Shown here: piece by piece, positions 6,607 through 12,954 of the stretch
Numbering within the stretch: the stretch's first letter is position 1
How the letters are laid out: every line of letters begins with the position of its first letter
Assembly (NCBI GenBank): GCA_021767845.1
Contig: JAASSQ010000063.1
Coordinates: 1 to 12,954, forward strand
Source of the DNA: Roseovarius sp.
Lineage (GTDB): Bacteria; Pseudomonadota; Alphaproteobacteria; Rhodobacterales; Rhodobacteraceae
Reading direction: 5' to 3'
Length of the DNA: 12,954 nt
The notes under the pieces: generated by a model
Told to the model about the DNA's origin: nothing
Seen by the model: only the letters and a program-made list of their open reading frames with translations
Databases searched by the model: none
Program-made: the position numbers and the translations under genes

Positions 6607-7518
6607 ATGAAGATCCGCGCACTTGAGGCCTTCGACGCCTACCTGCGCCACGGCAGCACACGGGCCGCGGCGGACGCCATGGGTGTCGGCCAGCCGCTTG
6701 TCAGCAAGTTGCTGTCGGGGCTGGAAAAGGAATTGGGCTTCAAGCTGTTCGAGCGCCGGCGCAATCATCTGGCACCGACGCCCGAGGCTCTGCTGTTTCA
6801 CGAATCGGTCTCGCGAACACTGTCTGCATTTCGTGAGCTCAATACCGAGGCCGAGGCGATCTCGACCCAGAAGCGGGGCAATATCGTCATCGCCGCCCAG
6901 CCGATCTTTTGCGATACATTTCTTCTCGACACGATTGCACGGTTCAAGAAATCCCGTCCCGATGTAGGCGTGAGGCTGGTCGATGTCGGGCTTGGCGAGC
7001 TCTTGCGGATGATCGCGGAACGCACCTGCGACATCGGCCTCGGCATCACCCTCGAGACCGACGCCTACGGCGCCGAGGTGACACCGCTCGGGCGGTGCGA
7101 GGCGCGCTGCGCCTTGCCGGTGGGCCACCCGCGAAACAAGCCCGGGGCGATCCCTCTGCCCCGTATCCGCAATGAAGCTTTCGTCGAACTGTCGCCGGGC
7201 AGTCCGCTGCGCACGCGCATCGACTACCTGTTCGAGACGATCGATGTGCGCCGCACGATCGCGGCCGAGCTGCGCACCCTGCGCAGCGTCTGCGATCTCG
7301 TCGGCAAAGGCACGGGGATCGCGGTGATCGACCCGATCGCGGAGTTGCTGATCGACCGGCGCCGCGTGGTCACCAAGCCCCTGATCCCGACGATCGACTG
7401 GGAGATCGCATTATTCTCACCGCGCGACAAACCACTCAGCCAGGTGGCGCGGAGCTTCGTCGAAACCCTTCGCGACGATATTGACGGCCTGAAGCGGAAA
7501 GGAGTGATTTCGGGATAG
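6607..7518 (+). CDS. LysR-family transcriptional regulator
   Basis: 303 residues, typical for LysR regulators. Residues ~1-60 form the winged helix-turn-helix: MKIRALEAFDAYLRHGSTRA, then AADAMGVGQPLVSKLLSGLE and the wing ending in FERRRNHLAPTPE. A linker helix follows (~62-88), and then the periplasmic-binding-protein-like effector domain, starting at GNIVIAAQP (~90) and ending near the C-terminus, with the usual SVCDLVGKGTGIAVIDP segment of its second lobe. The ATG is preceded by GAGGG. It is transcribed away from tctCBA-argE, the standard arrangement for a LysR activator that senses the substrate of the divergent operon and represses itself. The effector is probably the imported acid (inference). 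Confidence 0.93.
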   Translation: MKIRALEAFDAYLRHGSTRAAADAMGVGQPLVSKLLSGLEKELGFKLFERRRNHLAPTPEALLFHESVSRTLSAFRELNTEAEAISTQKRGNIVIAAQPIFCDTFLLDTIARFKKSRPDVGVRLVDVGLGELLRMIAERTCDIGLGITLETDAYGAEVTPLGRCEARCALPVGHPRNKPGAIPLPRIRNEAFVELSPGSPLRTRIDYLFETIDVRRTIAAELRTLRSVCDLVGKGTGIAVIDPIAELLIDRRRVVTKPLIPTIDWEIALFSPRDKPLSQVARSFVETLRDDIDGLKRKGVISG

Positions 7519-7723
7519 GAACAACGGCGTTGGCTGTGACCTGCCAAGGGAAGTCCTGCTATTTGGAATTGGAAGTCAACCCAGCAAAGGCACTGACAAT
7601 AGAGGGCACGCGTTACACAGAAGAACAGATGGAGTCTTGGTTGAAATCGGCATGTGGACGAAAACGAGGATACACCGGATGTGAAAACGCGTACGTACAT
7701 GAAACGAAAGTTCATCGTTCCCC

Positions 7724-7744
7724 AAATACTCCCGCCGGAGGCGG
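7724..7744 (-). terminator. putative terminator hairpin for ggt
   Basis: On the minus strand CCGCC-TCC-GGCGG forms a 5-bp GC stem with a 3-nt loop (7732-7744) and is followed by GAGTATTT. It lies about 175 bp past the ggt stop. A CCTCCGGCGG hairpin followed by an A/T stretch such as TATTTG is, as I remember it, a recurrent 3'-end motif in Rhodobacterales genomes; this was not checked. The U-run is short, so termination may be weak. Confidence 0.4.
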
Positions 7745-7839
7745 CCCCGACCGCGGCCCCCGCGTGCCACGCCGGGTGGCCGTGCCCAAGGCCTGTGCAA
7801 AGGGTGTTGCGTGCCCGGTGTTGCGCGCACGCTGCGCAC

Positions 7840-7876
7840 CGACGTCATACTGACGTGATACCGACGTGATACCGAC
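7840..7876. repeat. 11-bp tandem repeat, about 3.4 copies
   Basis: The unit is CGACGTGATAC. Copies are CGACGTCATAC (7840-7850), TGACGTGATAC (7851-7861) and CGACGTGATAC (7862-7872), with a partial CGAC after that. Copy 1 differs at one base and copy 2 at one base. The unit length is about one helical turn, so it could place a bound factor on one DNA face, or it may be only a slippage product. It lies 43 bp beyond the ggt stop, in the 3' region of both converging transcripts. Confidence 0.75.
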
Positions 7877-7918
7877 ACCGGCATTTGGCCGCTTTCCGGC
7901 CTTGCGCCGGCGCCGGCC

Positions 7919-9700
7919 CTACTCGCCCAGGGCCACGCCCTCGCGGCGCGGATCGGCCCCGCCGCGCAGCGCATCCCCCATGGAGATTGCCTGCACGCCC
8001 GAGATCAGCGGCCGCACCGCCACCTCGTATCCAAGCGCCTCCAGCTCGCCCGCCATATCTGCCGCCCAGGTGCCGGCCTCCAGGTCGAACACGCCGAAAC
8101 GGTTGACCAGGTTGGGCAGGCTAACCGCTTGTTGCACATCCATTTTCCAGTCCAGGTGCGCGATGATCGTCTTGACGACATAGCCGATGATCCGGCTGCC
8201 GCCGGGGCTGCCCACGACCATCACCGGCACCCCGTCGCGCCGCACGATCGTCGGCGCCATAGACGAGCGCGGCCGCTTGCCCGGCGCCACCCGGTTGGCC
8301 ACCGGAACGCCCTCTTCATGGGATCGAAAGGAAAAATCGGTCAACTCGTTGTTCAGCAGGAATCCCCGCACCATCAGCCGCGATCCGAACGCGTTCTCGA
8401 TGGTCGTCGTCATCGACAGAACGTTGCCGTAACGATCCGTTAACGAAATATGCGAGGTCGAGGGGAACTCGATCGACCGGTCATCGGCGAAATGCAGGGC
8501 ATGGTCGAACTCCGGCCGCCCCGGCGCCACCTCGGGCAGCGCGTCGTCGCCGCGCAACAACTCGGATCGCTTGGCCACATAATCCTTTGCGATCAATCCC
8601 TTGACCGGCACGGGCACGAAATCGGCATCGGCCATGTAGCGGCCCCGGTCGGCAAAGGCCAACCGGCTGGCATCCCCGATCAGCCGCCAGGCTCTCGGGT
8701 CGCGCGGCCCCATCGCGGCCAGGTCGTAAGGCTCCAGCATCCCCAGGATCTGCCCCACGGTCAGCCCGCCCGACGATGGCGGCCCCATCCCGCAGACCTC
8801 CCAGACCCGGTAGGCCACGCAGACCGGCGCCCGCTCCTTGACACGGTAGATCGCCAGGTCGGCCTCGGACATCACGCCCGGATTTCCCTCCGCCCCGCGC
8901 ACCGCCGCCACGATGTCACGGGCGATCTCGCCGGTATAGAACGGCGCCGGCCCCTCCTCGGCCAGCCGGCGCAGCGTGTCGGCATAGGCGGGGTTGCGCA
9001 GCACCTCGCCCACCTCCAACAGGCTGTTATCGCTCAGAAAATACTCCCGCGTGACCTTGAAGCGCGACAGCCGCAGCGCATCCAGCGCGACCATCCCGGC
9101 CAGTCGCGGGCTCACCTCGAACCCGTCCTCGGCCAGCCTGATCGCGTCGTCGAACAGCCCTGCCCAGTCGGCGCGCCCCCACCGCTCATGCGCGGATTTC
9201 ATCAGCGCGGGCGTACCCGGCACCCCCACCGAGCGCCCGCCCACGACCGCGTCGTAGAACTGCAACGGCTTCCCGTCCTCGTCCTGGAACAGCCGCGGGG
9301 TCGCGGCCAGCGGCGCGGTCTCGCGCCCGTCCAGCGTGATGATCTCGCCGGTCTCGCCATCCTGCCAGAGCAGGAACGCCCCGCCGCCAAGCCCCGAACT
9401 TTGCGGCTCCACCAGCCCCAGCACCGCCTGCACCGCGACCATCGCATCCGCCGCCGTGCCGCCCTCGCGCAGCACCCGGGCCCCGGCCTCGGCCGCCAGC
9501 GGGTTGGCCGCCGACACCATCCAGTCCTGCGCCTCCACCGGCTTGCCCGCCGCCTTGGCCGCCTGCGCCTCGGCCACCGCCGGCGACGTGACCACGGCCC
9601 CCGCGCCCGACCCCTCGGGCGCCACGGCATCGGCCGCTTGCTGCGCCGCGAGCGGGGCGGCCCAGAGGGCCAGAACCGTCAGCAAAACAAGGTATTTCAT
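7919..9700 (-). CDS. ggt: gamma-glutamyltransferase (glutathione hydrolase), exported
   Basis: 593 residues, usual for bacterial GGT, a self-cleaving N-terminal-nucleophile enzyme that removes or transfers the gamma-glutamyl group of glutathione and related amides. The signal peptide is MKYLVLLTVLALWAAPLAAQ (cleavage near residue 19-20), so it acts in the periplasm. Visible landmarks are SGLGGGAFLL, the substrate-binding DGRETAP (Arg127), the processing site STSHISLTD with nucleophile Thr415, the TTTIENAFGSRL block, NNELTDFS, PRSSMAPTIV with the oxyanion serines, and GSPGGSRI near residues 498-505. The residue after the nucleophile is Ser where E. coli has Thr. The start has a GGGGAGGG Shine-Dalgarno. 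It begins 44 bp after the dehydrogenase stop, so the two are probably co-transcribed. Confidence 0.95.
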   Translation of the reverse strand: MKYLVLLTVLALWAAPLAAQQAADAVAPEGSGAGAVVTSPAVAEAQAAKAAGKPVEAQDWMVSAANPLAAEAGARVLREGGTAADAMVAVQAVLGLVEPQSSGLGGGAFLLWQDGETGEIITLDGRETAPLAATPRLFQDEDGKPLQFYDAVVGGRSVGVPGTPALMKSAHERWGRADWAGLFDDAIRLAEDGFEVSPRLAGMVALDALRLSRFKVTREYFLSDNSLLEVGEVLRNPAYADTLRRLAEEGPAPFYTGEIARDIVAAVRGAEGNPGVMSEADLAIYRVKERAPVCVAYRVWEVCGMGPPSSGGLTVGQILGMLEPYDLAAMGPRDPRAWRLIGDASRLAFADRGRYMADADFVPVPVKGLIAKDYVAKRSELLRGDDALPEVAPGRPEFDHALHFADDRSIEFPSTSHISLTDRYGNVLSMTTTIENAFGSRLMVRGFLLNNELTDFSFRSHEEGVPVANRVAPGKRPRSSMAPTIVRRDGVPVMVVGSPGGSRIIGYVVKTIIAHLDWKMDVQQAVSLPNLVNRFGVFDLEAGTWAADMAGELEALGYEVAVRPLISGVQAISMGDALRGGADPRREGVALGE

Positions 9701-9744
9701 CGGGCACCCTCCCCGTCGCGGCCTCCGGCAGAGACCGCCTTTGC

Positions 9745-10731
9745 CTAGAGCATGGCCGGCACAACCTGGTCGGGCGGGCGGTGGCCGTCCTGAAAGGTCT
9801 TGATGTTCAGGATCACCTTCTCGCCCATCTCGATCCGGCCTTCCACGGTGGCCGAGCCCATATGCGGCAGCAGCACCACGTTCTTCAGTTCGCGCAGCCG
9901 CGGGTTCACCTCGGCGCCGTGCTCGTACACGTCCAGCCCCGCCCCCGCGATCTCGCCGGCGCGCAGCATCCGGGTCAGCGCGTTCTCGTCGATCACCTCG
10001 CCGCGGCTGGTGTTCACGATCACGGCCTCGGGTTTCATCAGCTTGAGCCGCCGGGCGTTCATCAGGTGAAAGGTCGAGGGCGTATGCGGGCAGTTGATGC
10101 TGAGAATATCCATCCGCGCCACCATTTGATCCAGGCTTTCCCAGTAGGTCGCGCCAAGCTCGTCCTCGATCTCGGGCCGCAGGCGGCGGCGGTTGTGGTA
10201 GTGGATCTGCATCCCGAAGGCCGCCGCGCGCCGCGCGACCGCCTGCCCGATCCGCCCCAGCCCCAGGATGCCCAGGCGCCGCCCGGCCAGGCGCCCGCCC
10301 AGCAAGGTGGTCGGCGCCCAGCCGTCCCATTCGCCCGACTGCATCAGCGCCAGCCCCTCGGGGATACGCCGGGTGACGCCCAGGATCAGTGCCATGGCCA
10401 TGTCGGCCGTGTCCTCGGCGGACACGCCGGGGGTGTTCGACACCAGGATGCCGTGCTGGCGTGCGGTCTGCACGTCGATATGATCCACGCCCGCGCCGTA
10501 GTTCGCGATCAGCTTGAGCTGGTCGCCCGCCTGCGCGATCAAGGTCGAGTCGATCCGGTCCGTCAGGGTCGGTACAAGGATGTCGGCCGTGCGCACCGCC
10601 TGGGCCAGTTCGGCCCGGCTCATCGGGGTGTCATCCTCGCGCAGCGTGACATCGAACAATTCGCCCAGACGGGCCTCGACCGGTTCGGGCAAGCGTCGCG
10701 TAACGACAACACTCAGGCGTCCAGATGACAT
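9745..10731 (-). CDS. D-isomer-specific 2-hydroxyacid dehydrogenase (D-glycerate dehydrogenase / hydroxypyruvate reductase-like)
   Basis: 328 residues, standard for this cytoplasmic NAD(P)H-dependent family that reduces glyoxylate, hydroxypyruvate or related 2-keto acids. The catalytic-domain N-terminus has IANYGAGVDHID; the nucleotide fold has GILGLGRIGQAVARR (residues ~154-168); Arg243 is in NTSRGEVID and His290 in LLPHMGSAT. The spot where the family usually has the catalytic Glu (DVFxxEP) reads DVYEHGAEVNP: Gly272 is at the expected place, with Glu270 and Glu274 on either side. The ATG at 10731 has an AGGAGGGGG Shine-Dalgarno; the open frame reaches further upstream, but only across the divergent gene. 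Substrate within the family is not certain. It is divergent from the SH3 gene and is followed by ggt. Confidence 0.9.
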   Translation of the reverse strand: MSSGRLSVVVTRRLPEPVEARLGELFDVTLREDDTPMSRAELAQAVRTADILVPTLTDRIDSTLIAQAGDQLKLIANYGAGVDHIDVQTARQHGILVSNTPGVSAEDTADMAMALILGVTRRIPEGLALMQSGEWDGWAPTTLLGGRLAGRRLGILGLGRIGQAVARRAAAFGMQIHYHNRRRLRPEIEDELGATYWESLDQMVARMDILSINCPHTPSTFHLMNARRLKLMKPEAVIVNTSRGEVIDENALTRMLRAGEIAGAGLDVYEHGAEVNPRLRELKNVVLLPHMGSATVEGRIEMGEKVILNIKTFQDGHRPPDQVVPAML

Positions 10732-10843
10732 GCACCCCCTCCTTTCGCTTTTCATGCCAGCGCATTGCTGCCAGAGTGGCGCAGGAATGAACGGGGCACA
10801 AGAACCCCATGTCGATCGTCGGGCAGAAATCGGGTCTCTTGCA
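10732..10843. promoter_or_regulatory. divergent promoter region, dehydrogenase / SH3 gene
   Basis: The 112 bp between two divergent starts must hold promoters for both sides. The dehydrogenase ribosome site is at its left edge. No clear -35/-10 boxes or inverted-repeat operator are visible. An in-frame ATG at 10787 could extend the SH3 gene into this region, but the extension would bury its signal peptide. Confidence 0.4.
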
Positions 10844-11344
10844 ATGAAATCAGTGCTTTTGCTGCTCAGCACTCTCCTGCTGTCGGCGTCGCTTGCATGG
10901 CCGGTCCGCGCCGAGGAGCGCGGCCCCGTGACCAACCTGCCGTTGCCCCGCTTCGTGTCGATGAAGGCCAGCGAAGGCAACGTGCGGCGCGGCCCCAGCC
11001 TGACGCACCGGATCGACTGGGTGTTCAAGCGCGAAGACGTGCCGCTGGAAATCACCGCCGAGCACGGCCACTGGCGCCGCGTGCGCGACCGCGATGGCGC
11101 GGGCGGCTGGATCCATTACTCGCTGCTCTCAGGCGCCCGCACCGCGATCGTCGAGCAGGAGATGCTGGACCTGCATGTGCGGCCTGATCCAAGCTCGATG
11201 GTCGTGGCCCGGCTCGAACTCGGGGTGATTGCGCGAATCCGGTCCTGCGGCGTGGAGTGGTGCGAGCTTTCGGCGGGCGGCTATGACGGCTGGGCACCGA
11301 AATCGGGCATCTGGGGCGTGAAACCCGAGGAAATTCTGGAATGA
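10844..11344 (+). CDS. secreted SH3-like domain protein (COG3807 / SH3_4 type)
   Basis: 166 residues. Residues 1-23 are a signal peptide (MKSVLLLLSTLLLSASLAWP then VRA), which sets the ATG at 10844; no strong ribosome site precedes it, and a longer form from 10787 cannot be excluded. Two SH3-like modules follow: residues ~36-103 (FVSMKASEGNVRRGPSLTHR, with DWVFKREDVPLEI and GWIHYSLLSG) and ~104-160 (LDLHVRPDPSSMVVARLELG, with SCGVEWCELSAGGYDGWAPK). This is the pattern of small bacterial SH3 proteins found outside the inner membrane, thought to bind peptidoglycan or other proteins. Two cysteines (Cys135, Cys140) flank the second module's core and could form a disulfide. No enzymatic part is seen; the exact role is unknown. 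Confidence 0.85.
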   Translation: MKSVLLLLSTLLLSASLAWPVRAEERGPVTNLPLPRFVSMKASEGNVRRGPSLTHRIDWVFKREDVPLEITAEHGHWRRVRDRDGAGGWIHYSLLSGARTAIVEQEMLDLHVRPDPSSMVVARLELGVIARIRSCGVEWCELSAGGYDGWAPKSGIWGVKPEEILE

Positions 11345-11457
11345 CCGACATCTGGCAGGACGATCCCAAGGCCGCTCCGCCTCTGGTTGGATCCACCCCG
11401 GAATTTCCCGCGATTTTTTTCGTTTCGGGCCTTGAACCGCATCACCGACCAGAGTAA
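11341..11457 (+). CDS. possible 38-residue ORF overlapping the SH3 gene stop
   Basis: The SH3 stop forms an ATGA overlap with a new start, giving MTDIWQDDPKAAPPLVGSTP, then EFPAIFFVSGLEPHHRPE and TAA. The overlap is the usual geometry of translational coupling, and the frame ends 15 bp before tRNA-Gln. The protein has no recognised motif, and its second half crosses a T7 run (11414-11420). It may be a real small protein, the cut-off start of a longer lost gene, or chance. Confidence 0.3.
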   Translation: MTDIWQDDPKAAPPLVGSTPEFPAIFFVSGLEPHHRPE

Positions 11458-11472
11458 TTAGCGCGGCACCGT

Positions 11473-11547
11473 TGGGGTGTAGCCAAGTGGTAAGGCAGCG
11501 GTTTTTGGTACCGTGTATCGTAGGTTCGAATCCTACCACCCCAGCCA
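11473..11547 (+). tRNA. tRNA-Gln (UUG)
   Basis: The cloverleaf is complete. The acceptor TGGGGTG pairs with CACCCCA (11537-11543). The D arm is GCC...GGC. The anticodon arm is GCGGT-TTTTGGT-ACCGT with anticodon TTG, and the T arm is GTAGG-TTCGAAT-CCTAC. The discriminator base is G and CCA is encoded (11545-11547). A U1-A72 acceptor pair fits bacterial tRNA-Gln. Transcribed in the same direction as the SH3 gene. Confidence 0.96.
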
Positions 11548-11655
11548 CTTCTTCTTGAAATCAGCGACGGTGAAGCAAGCCCCCCGGCACGGGGCGGGTC
11601 GGCCCGCCAAACTCCCCACTGGACCATGCCCGAGTGGGCGTCATTCAACGGTGCG

Positions 11656-11693
11656 AAAAAGGGGCGCGCCATGCGGCGTGCCCCTTGAGTTTT
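11656..11693 (-). terminator. strong intrinsic terminator, probably bidirectional
   Basis: GGGGCACGCC-GCAT-GGCGCGCCCC (minus strand) forms a 10-bp stem, 12 bp with the flanking A-T pairs, with a 4-nt loop. It is followed on the minus strand by TTTTT, so it should end the ahcY-adenosine kinase transcript about 95 bp past the kinase stop. On the plus strand the same stem is followed by GAGTTTT and could also stop the tRNA-Gln transcript. The rest of 11548-11786 shows no gene. Confidence 0.85.
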
Positions 11694-11786
11694 CCCCCGC
11701 CCCACACCTGACGGGTCAGAACGGCAAGACGAGACAAGGGCCTTTTGTCGTGACGCGGACCGCGTGCTTCGCCCCGCGCCGTCGTT

Positions 11787-12788
11787 TCAGCTGGCCGGAA
11801 GCGCGATCGCCCTTGCCGCGGCCCCGTCGCGGGCGCCGTAGTGGCCCAGAACCCGCGCGGCGCTTTCCGCGCCAAGCCGACCGGCGGTCTCGACCGGCAT
11901 ATCCTGCACCAGCCCGGCCAGGAACGCGCTGGCATAGGCGTCGCCGGCGCCTGTCGTGTCCAGCACGCGCGGAACCGCTGCCGCCTCGATGTGATGCCGG
12001 CCGTCGCCGTCGGCCACGAGCGATCCTTTCTCGTGCTCGGTCACGGCCGCCACCGACACTTGCGTCATGGCCCAGTCCAGCGCGTCCTCCGCCCCCTCGC
12101 AGCCGGCCAGCGCGCCGACCTCGGCATGGTTGCCGATCAGGATATCGACATAACGCGACACCGTGCTGCGCATCACGTCGAGATTGCGCTCCACGCAGCC
12201 GGCATCCGAGGGCGTCAGGGCCACCTTGGCCCCGGCCGACTTGGCCGCCTGCGCCAAGCTGTCGATCACCGCCGCGCCATGCGGTGCGTCCCAGATGTAG
12301 CCTTCGATGAACAGAACATCGAAATCCTCGGGCAAGGCCGCGCGCGCCTCGGACGGCATCAGCGTGGTTGCTGCCCCCAGGTAGGTGCTCATCGTGCGCT
12401 CGCCATCCGGGGTCACCAGCACGACGCAGCGCCCGGTCCCGTGGTCGCCGTTCTGCGCCACCGCGACGGGTGCGGCGATGTTCATGCCGGTCATCTCGTC
12501 GCAGAAGGCCGTGCCAAGCTCGTCATTCGCGACCTTGCCCAGATAGGTGCCGCGCACCGGTGTTTCGGCCAGATGGGCGATCGAATTGGCCACCGATCCG
12601 CCGGATTGGCGGACGCCCGGTCCGACCTCGTCGAACAGGGCGTGGGCGGCATCGGCATCGACCAGATGCATCCCGCCCGGTGTCAGCCCGTGGCGTTCCA
12701 CCACATCGGGCTGCACGGCGGCGACCACATCGACCAGCGCATTGCCAAGGCCAACGATATGCGGGGTTCCTTCGCTCATATCGCGCAT
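11787..12788 (-). CDS. PfkB-family kinase, probable adenosine kinase
   Basis: 333 residues, normal for ribokinase/PfkB sugar kinases, cytoplasmic ATP-dependent enzymes. The N-terminal GLGNALVDVVA strand and GGSVANSIAHLA (residues ~63-74) bind the sugar. The second PfkB signature DTTGAGDAYASAFLAGL (277-293) holds the anion hole and catalytic Asp283. The adenosine assignment rests on context: the start lies one base after the ahcY stop, and AhcY releases adenosine, which an adenosine kinase would turn into AMP. The sequence also resembles alphaproteobacterial adenosine kinases more than ribokinases, in my judgement. An alternative ATG at 12779 would shorten it by three residues. A terminator follows. 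Other PfkB substrates cannot be excluded. Confidence 0.85.
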   Translation of the reverse strand: MRDMSEGTPHIVGLGNALVDVVAAVQPDVVERHGLTPGGMHLVDADAAHALFDEVGPGVRQSGGSVANSIAHLAETPVRGTYLGKVANDELGTAFCDEMTGMNIAAPVAVAQNGDHGTGRCVVLVTPDGERTMSTYLGAATTLMPSEARAALPEDFDVLFIEGYIWDAPHGAAVIDSLAQAAKSAGAKVALTPSDAGCVERNLDVMRSTVSRYVDILIGNHAEVGALAGCEGAEDALDWAMTQVSVAAVTEHEKGSLVADGDGRHHIEAAAVPRVLDTTGAGDAYASAFLAGLVQDMPVETAGRLGAESAARVLGHYGARDGAAARAIALPAS

Positions 12789-12789
12789 C

Positions 12790-12954
12790 TCAATACCTGT
12801 AATGTTCCGGCTTGAAGGGGCCTTCGGGATTGACGCCGATATAGTCGGCCTGGTCGGGGCGCAGTTCGGTCAGCTTCACGCCGATCCGGTGCAGGTGCAG
12901 GCGCGCCACCTTCTCGTCGAGATGCTTGGGCAGGATGTAGACCTGGTTGTCATA
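12790..12954 (-). CDS. ahcY: adenosylhomocysteinase, C-terminal end only
   Basis: The last 54 residues lie in the window; the gene continues past the right edge. The sequence YDNQVYILPKHLDEKVARLH, then QADYIGVNPEGPFKPEHYRY and the stop, is the highly conserved C-terminus of S-adenosylhomocysteine hydrolase (EC 3.13.2.1, formerly 3.3.1.1). The KPEHYRY tail carries the Lys and Tyr that reach into the NAD site of the neighbouring subunit. The enzyme splits S-adenosylhomocysteine into homocysteine and adenosine in the methyl cycle. The kinase starts one base after its TGA, which indicates one operon with likely translational coupling. Confidence 0.97.
   Translation of the reverse strand, partial: YDNQVYILPKHLDEKVARLHLHRIGVKLTELRPDQADYIGVNPEGPFKPEHYRY

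Larger units (their letters stand above)
7519..7918. other. 400-bp gap between convergent genes, no convincing gene
   Basis: It lies between the stops of the LysR gene (plus) and ggt (minus). By eye, 7540-7720 is clearly less GC-rich than the flanking genes, while 7735-7920 is very GC-rich and repetitive. Open frames exist (a TTG start at 7530, a possible ATG at 7699), but none has a good ribosome site, a recognisable motif or the local codon bias. A near-duplicated GGTGTTGCG occurs at about 7803 and 7817. A perfect 12-bp palindrome GCCGGCGCCGGC at 7906-7917 abuts the ggt stop. The hairpin and tandem repeat are listed separately. Confidence 0.5.

Noticed and set aside
7530..7853. 107-codon frame in the gap between the LysR gene and ggt
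   Set aside because: It starts with TTG, has no ribosome site, changes composition midway, and ends in Arg/Ala/Pro/Cys-rich low-complexity sequence from the GC-rich part.
8450..9748. 432-codon plus-strand open frame opposite ggt
   Set aside because: Antisense shadow created by GC-rich codon bias; the minus strand has the full GGT signature set.
11395..11425. T7 run after the SH3 gene as an intrinsic terminator
   Set aside because: No convincing GC-rich stem lies just before the T run.
11473..11547. tRNA-Gln as an integration (att) site
   Set aside because: No repeat of the tRNA 3' end was seen elsewhere in the window, and no integrase or phage-like gene is next to it.
11841..12815. 324-codon plus-strand open frame opposite the adenosine kinase
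   Set aside because: Antisense shadow; it also crosses the ahcY stop and the kinase start, where the minus-strand genes are certain.
1..12954. CRISPR array or defence system
   Set aside because: No regularly spaced direct repeats and no cas, nuclease, toxin or phage-like proteins are visible; the only tandem repeat is the 37-bp stretch at 7840-7876.

Overview
The window looks like a chromosomal segment of an alphaproteobacterium, most likely Rhodobacterales (Roseobacter/Paracoccaceae type). The reasons are the high GC with strong G/C third-position bias, the tripartite tricarboxylate transporter, the SH3-domain gene divergent from a D-glycerate-dehydrogenase-like gene, and an ahcY-adenosine kinase pair. 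This placement comes from gene content and protein style, not from a database search.

Region 1 (1-2030) is a scar zone. It opens with the 5' end of a minus-strand Zn-dependent amidohydrolase (carbamoylase type). After an AT-rich intergenic stretch come remnants with no intact gene: an unrecognised C-terminal frame, an IS1595-type transposase C-terminus, a ~50-codon scrap of an ABC solute-binding protein, the C-terminal third of an IS3-family transposase with one probable IS end, and a nitrilase-superfamily gene whose N-terminus is replaced by IS sequence. The nitrilase remnant still carries its Glu-Lys-Cys residues. The pattern fits insertions followed by IS-adjacent deletions.

Region 2 (2250-7518) is an intact catabolic or uptake unit. 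tctC-tctB-tctA and an ArgE-type M20 deacetylase are co-directional on the minus strand, and tctA and the deacetylase overlap by ATGA. A LysR-type regulator is divergent, and the 126-bp spacer between them carries two inverted repeats, one with exact T-N11-A geometry. The simplest reading is LysR-controlled uptake of an organic acid, possibly an N-acylated amino acid, followed by deacylation.

Region 3 (7519-7918) is a 400-bp gap between convergent genes. It holds a probable minus-strand terminator hairpin and a small 11-bp tandem repeat, with no convincing gene.

Region 4 (7919-11547) has a minus-strand pair, a 2-hydroxyacid dehydrogenase followed 44 bp later by an exported gamma-glutamyltransferase. 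Divergent from them is a secreted SH3-domain protein, then a possible 38-codon overlapping ORF and tRNA-Gln(UUG). The dehydrogenase appears to lack the usual catalytic Glu.

Region 5 (11548-12954) ends the window with a strong terminator and the ahcY-adenosine kinase pair on the minus strand, one base apart. AhcY releases adenosine and the kinase would remove it.

I did not find a clear new defence, CRISPR, phage or biosynthetic system. The most unusual items are the IS/nitrilase fusion, the transporter-deacetylase coupling and the dehydrogenase active-site change.
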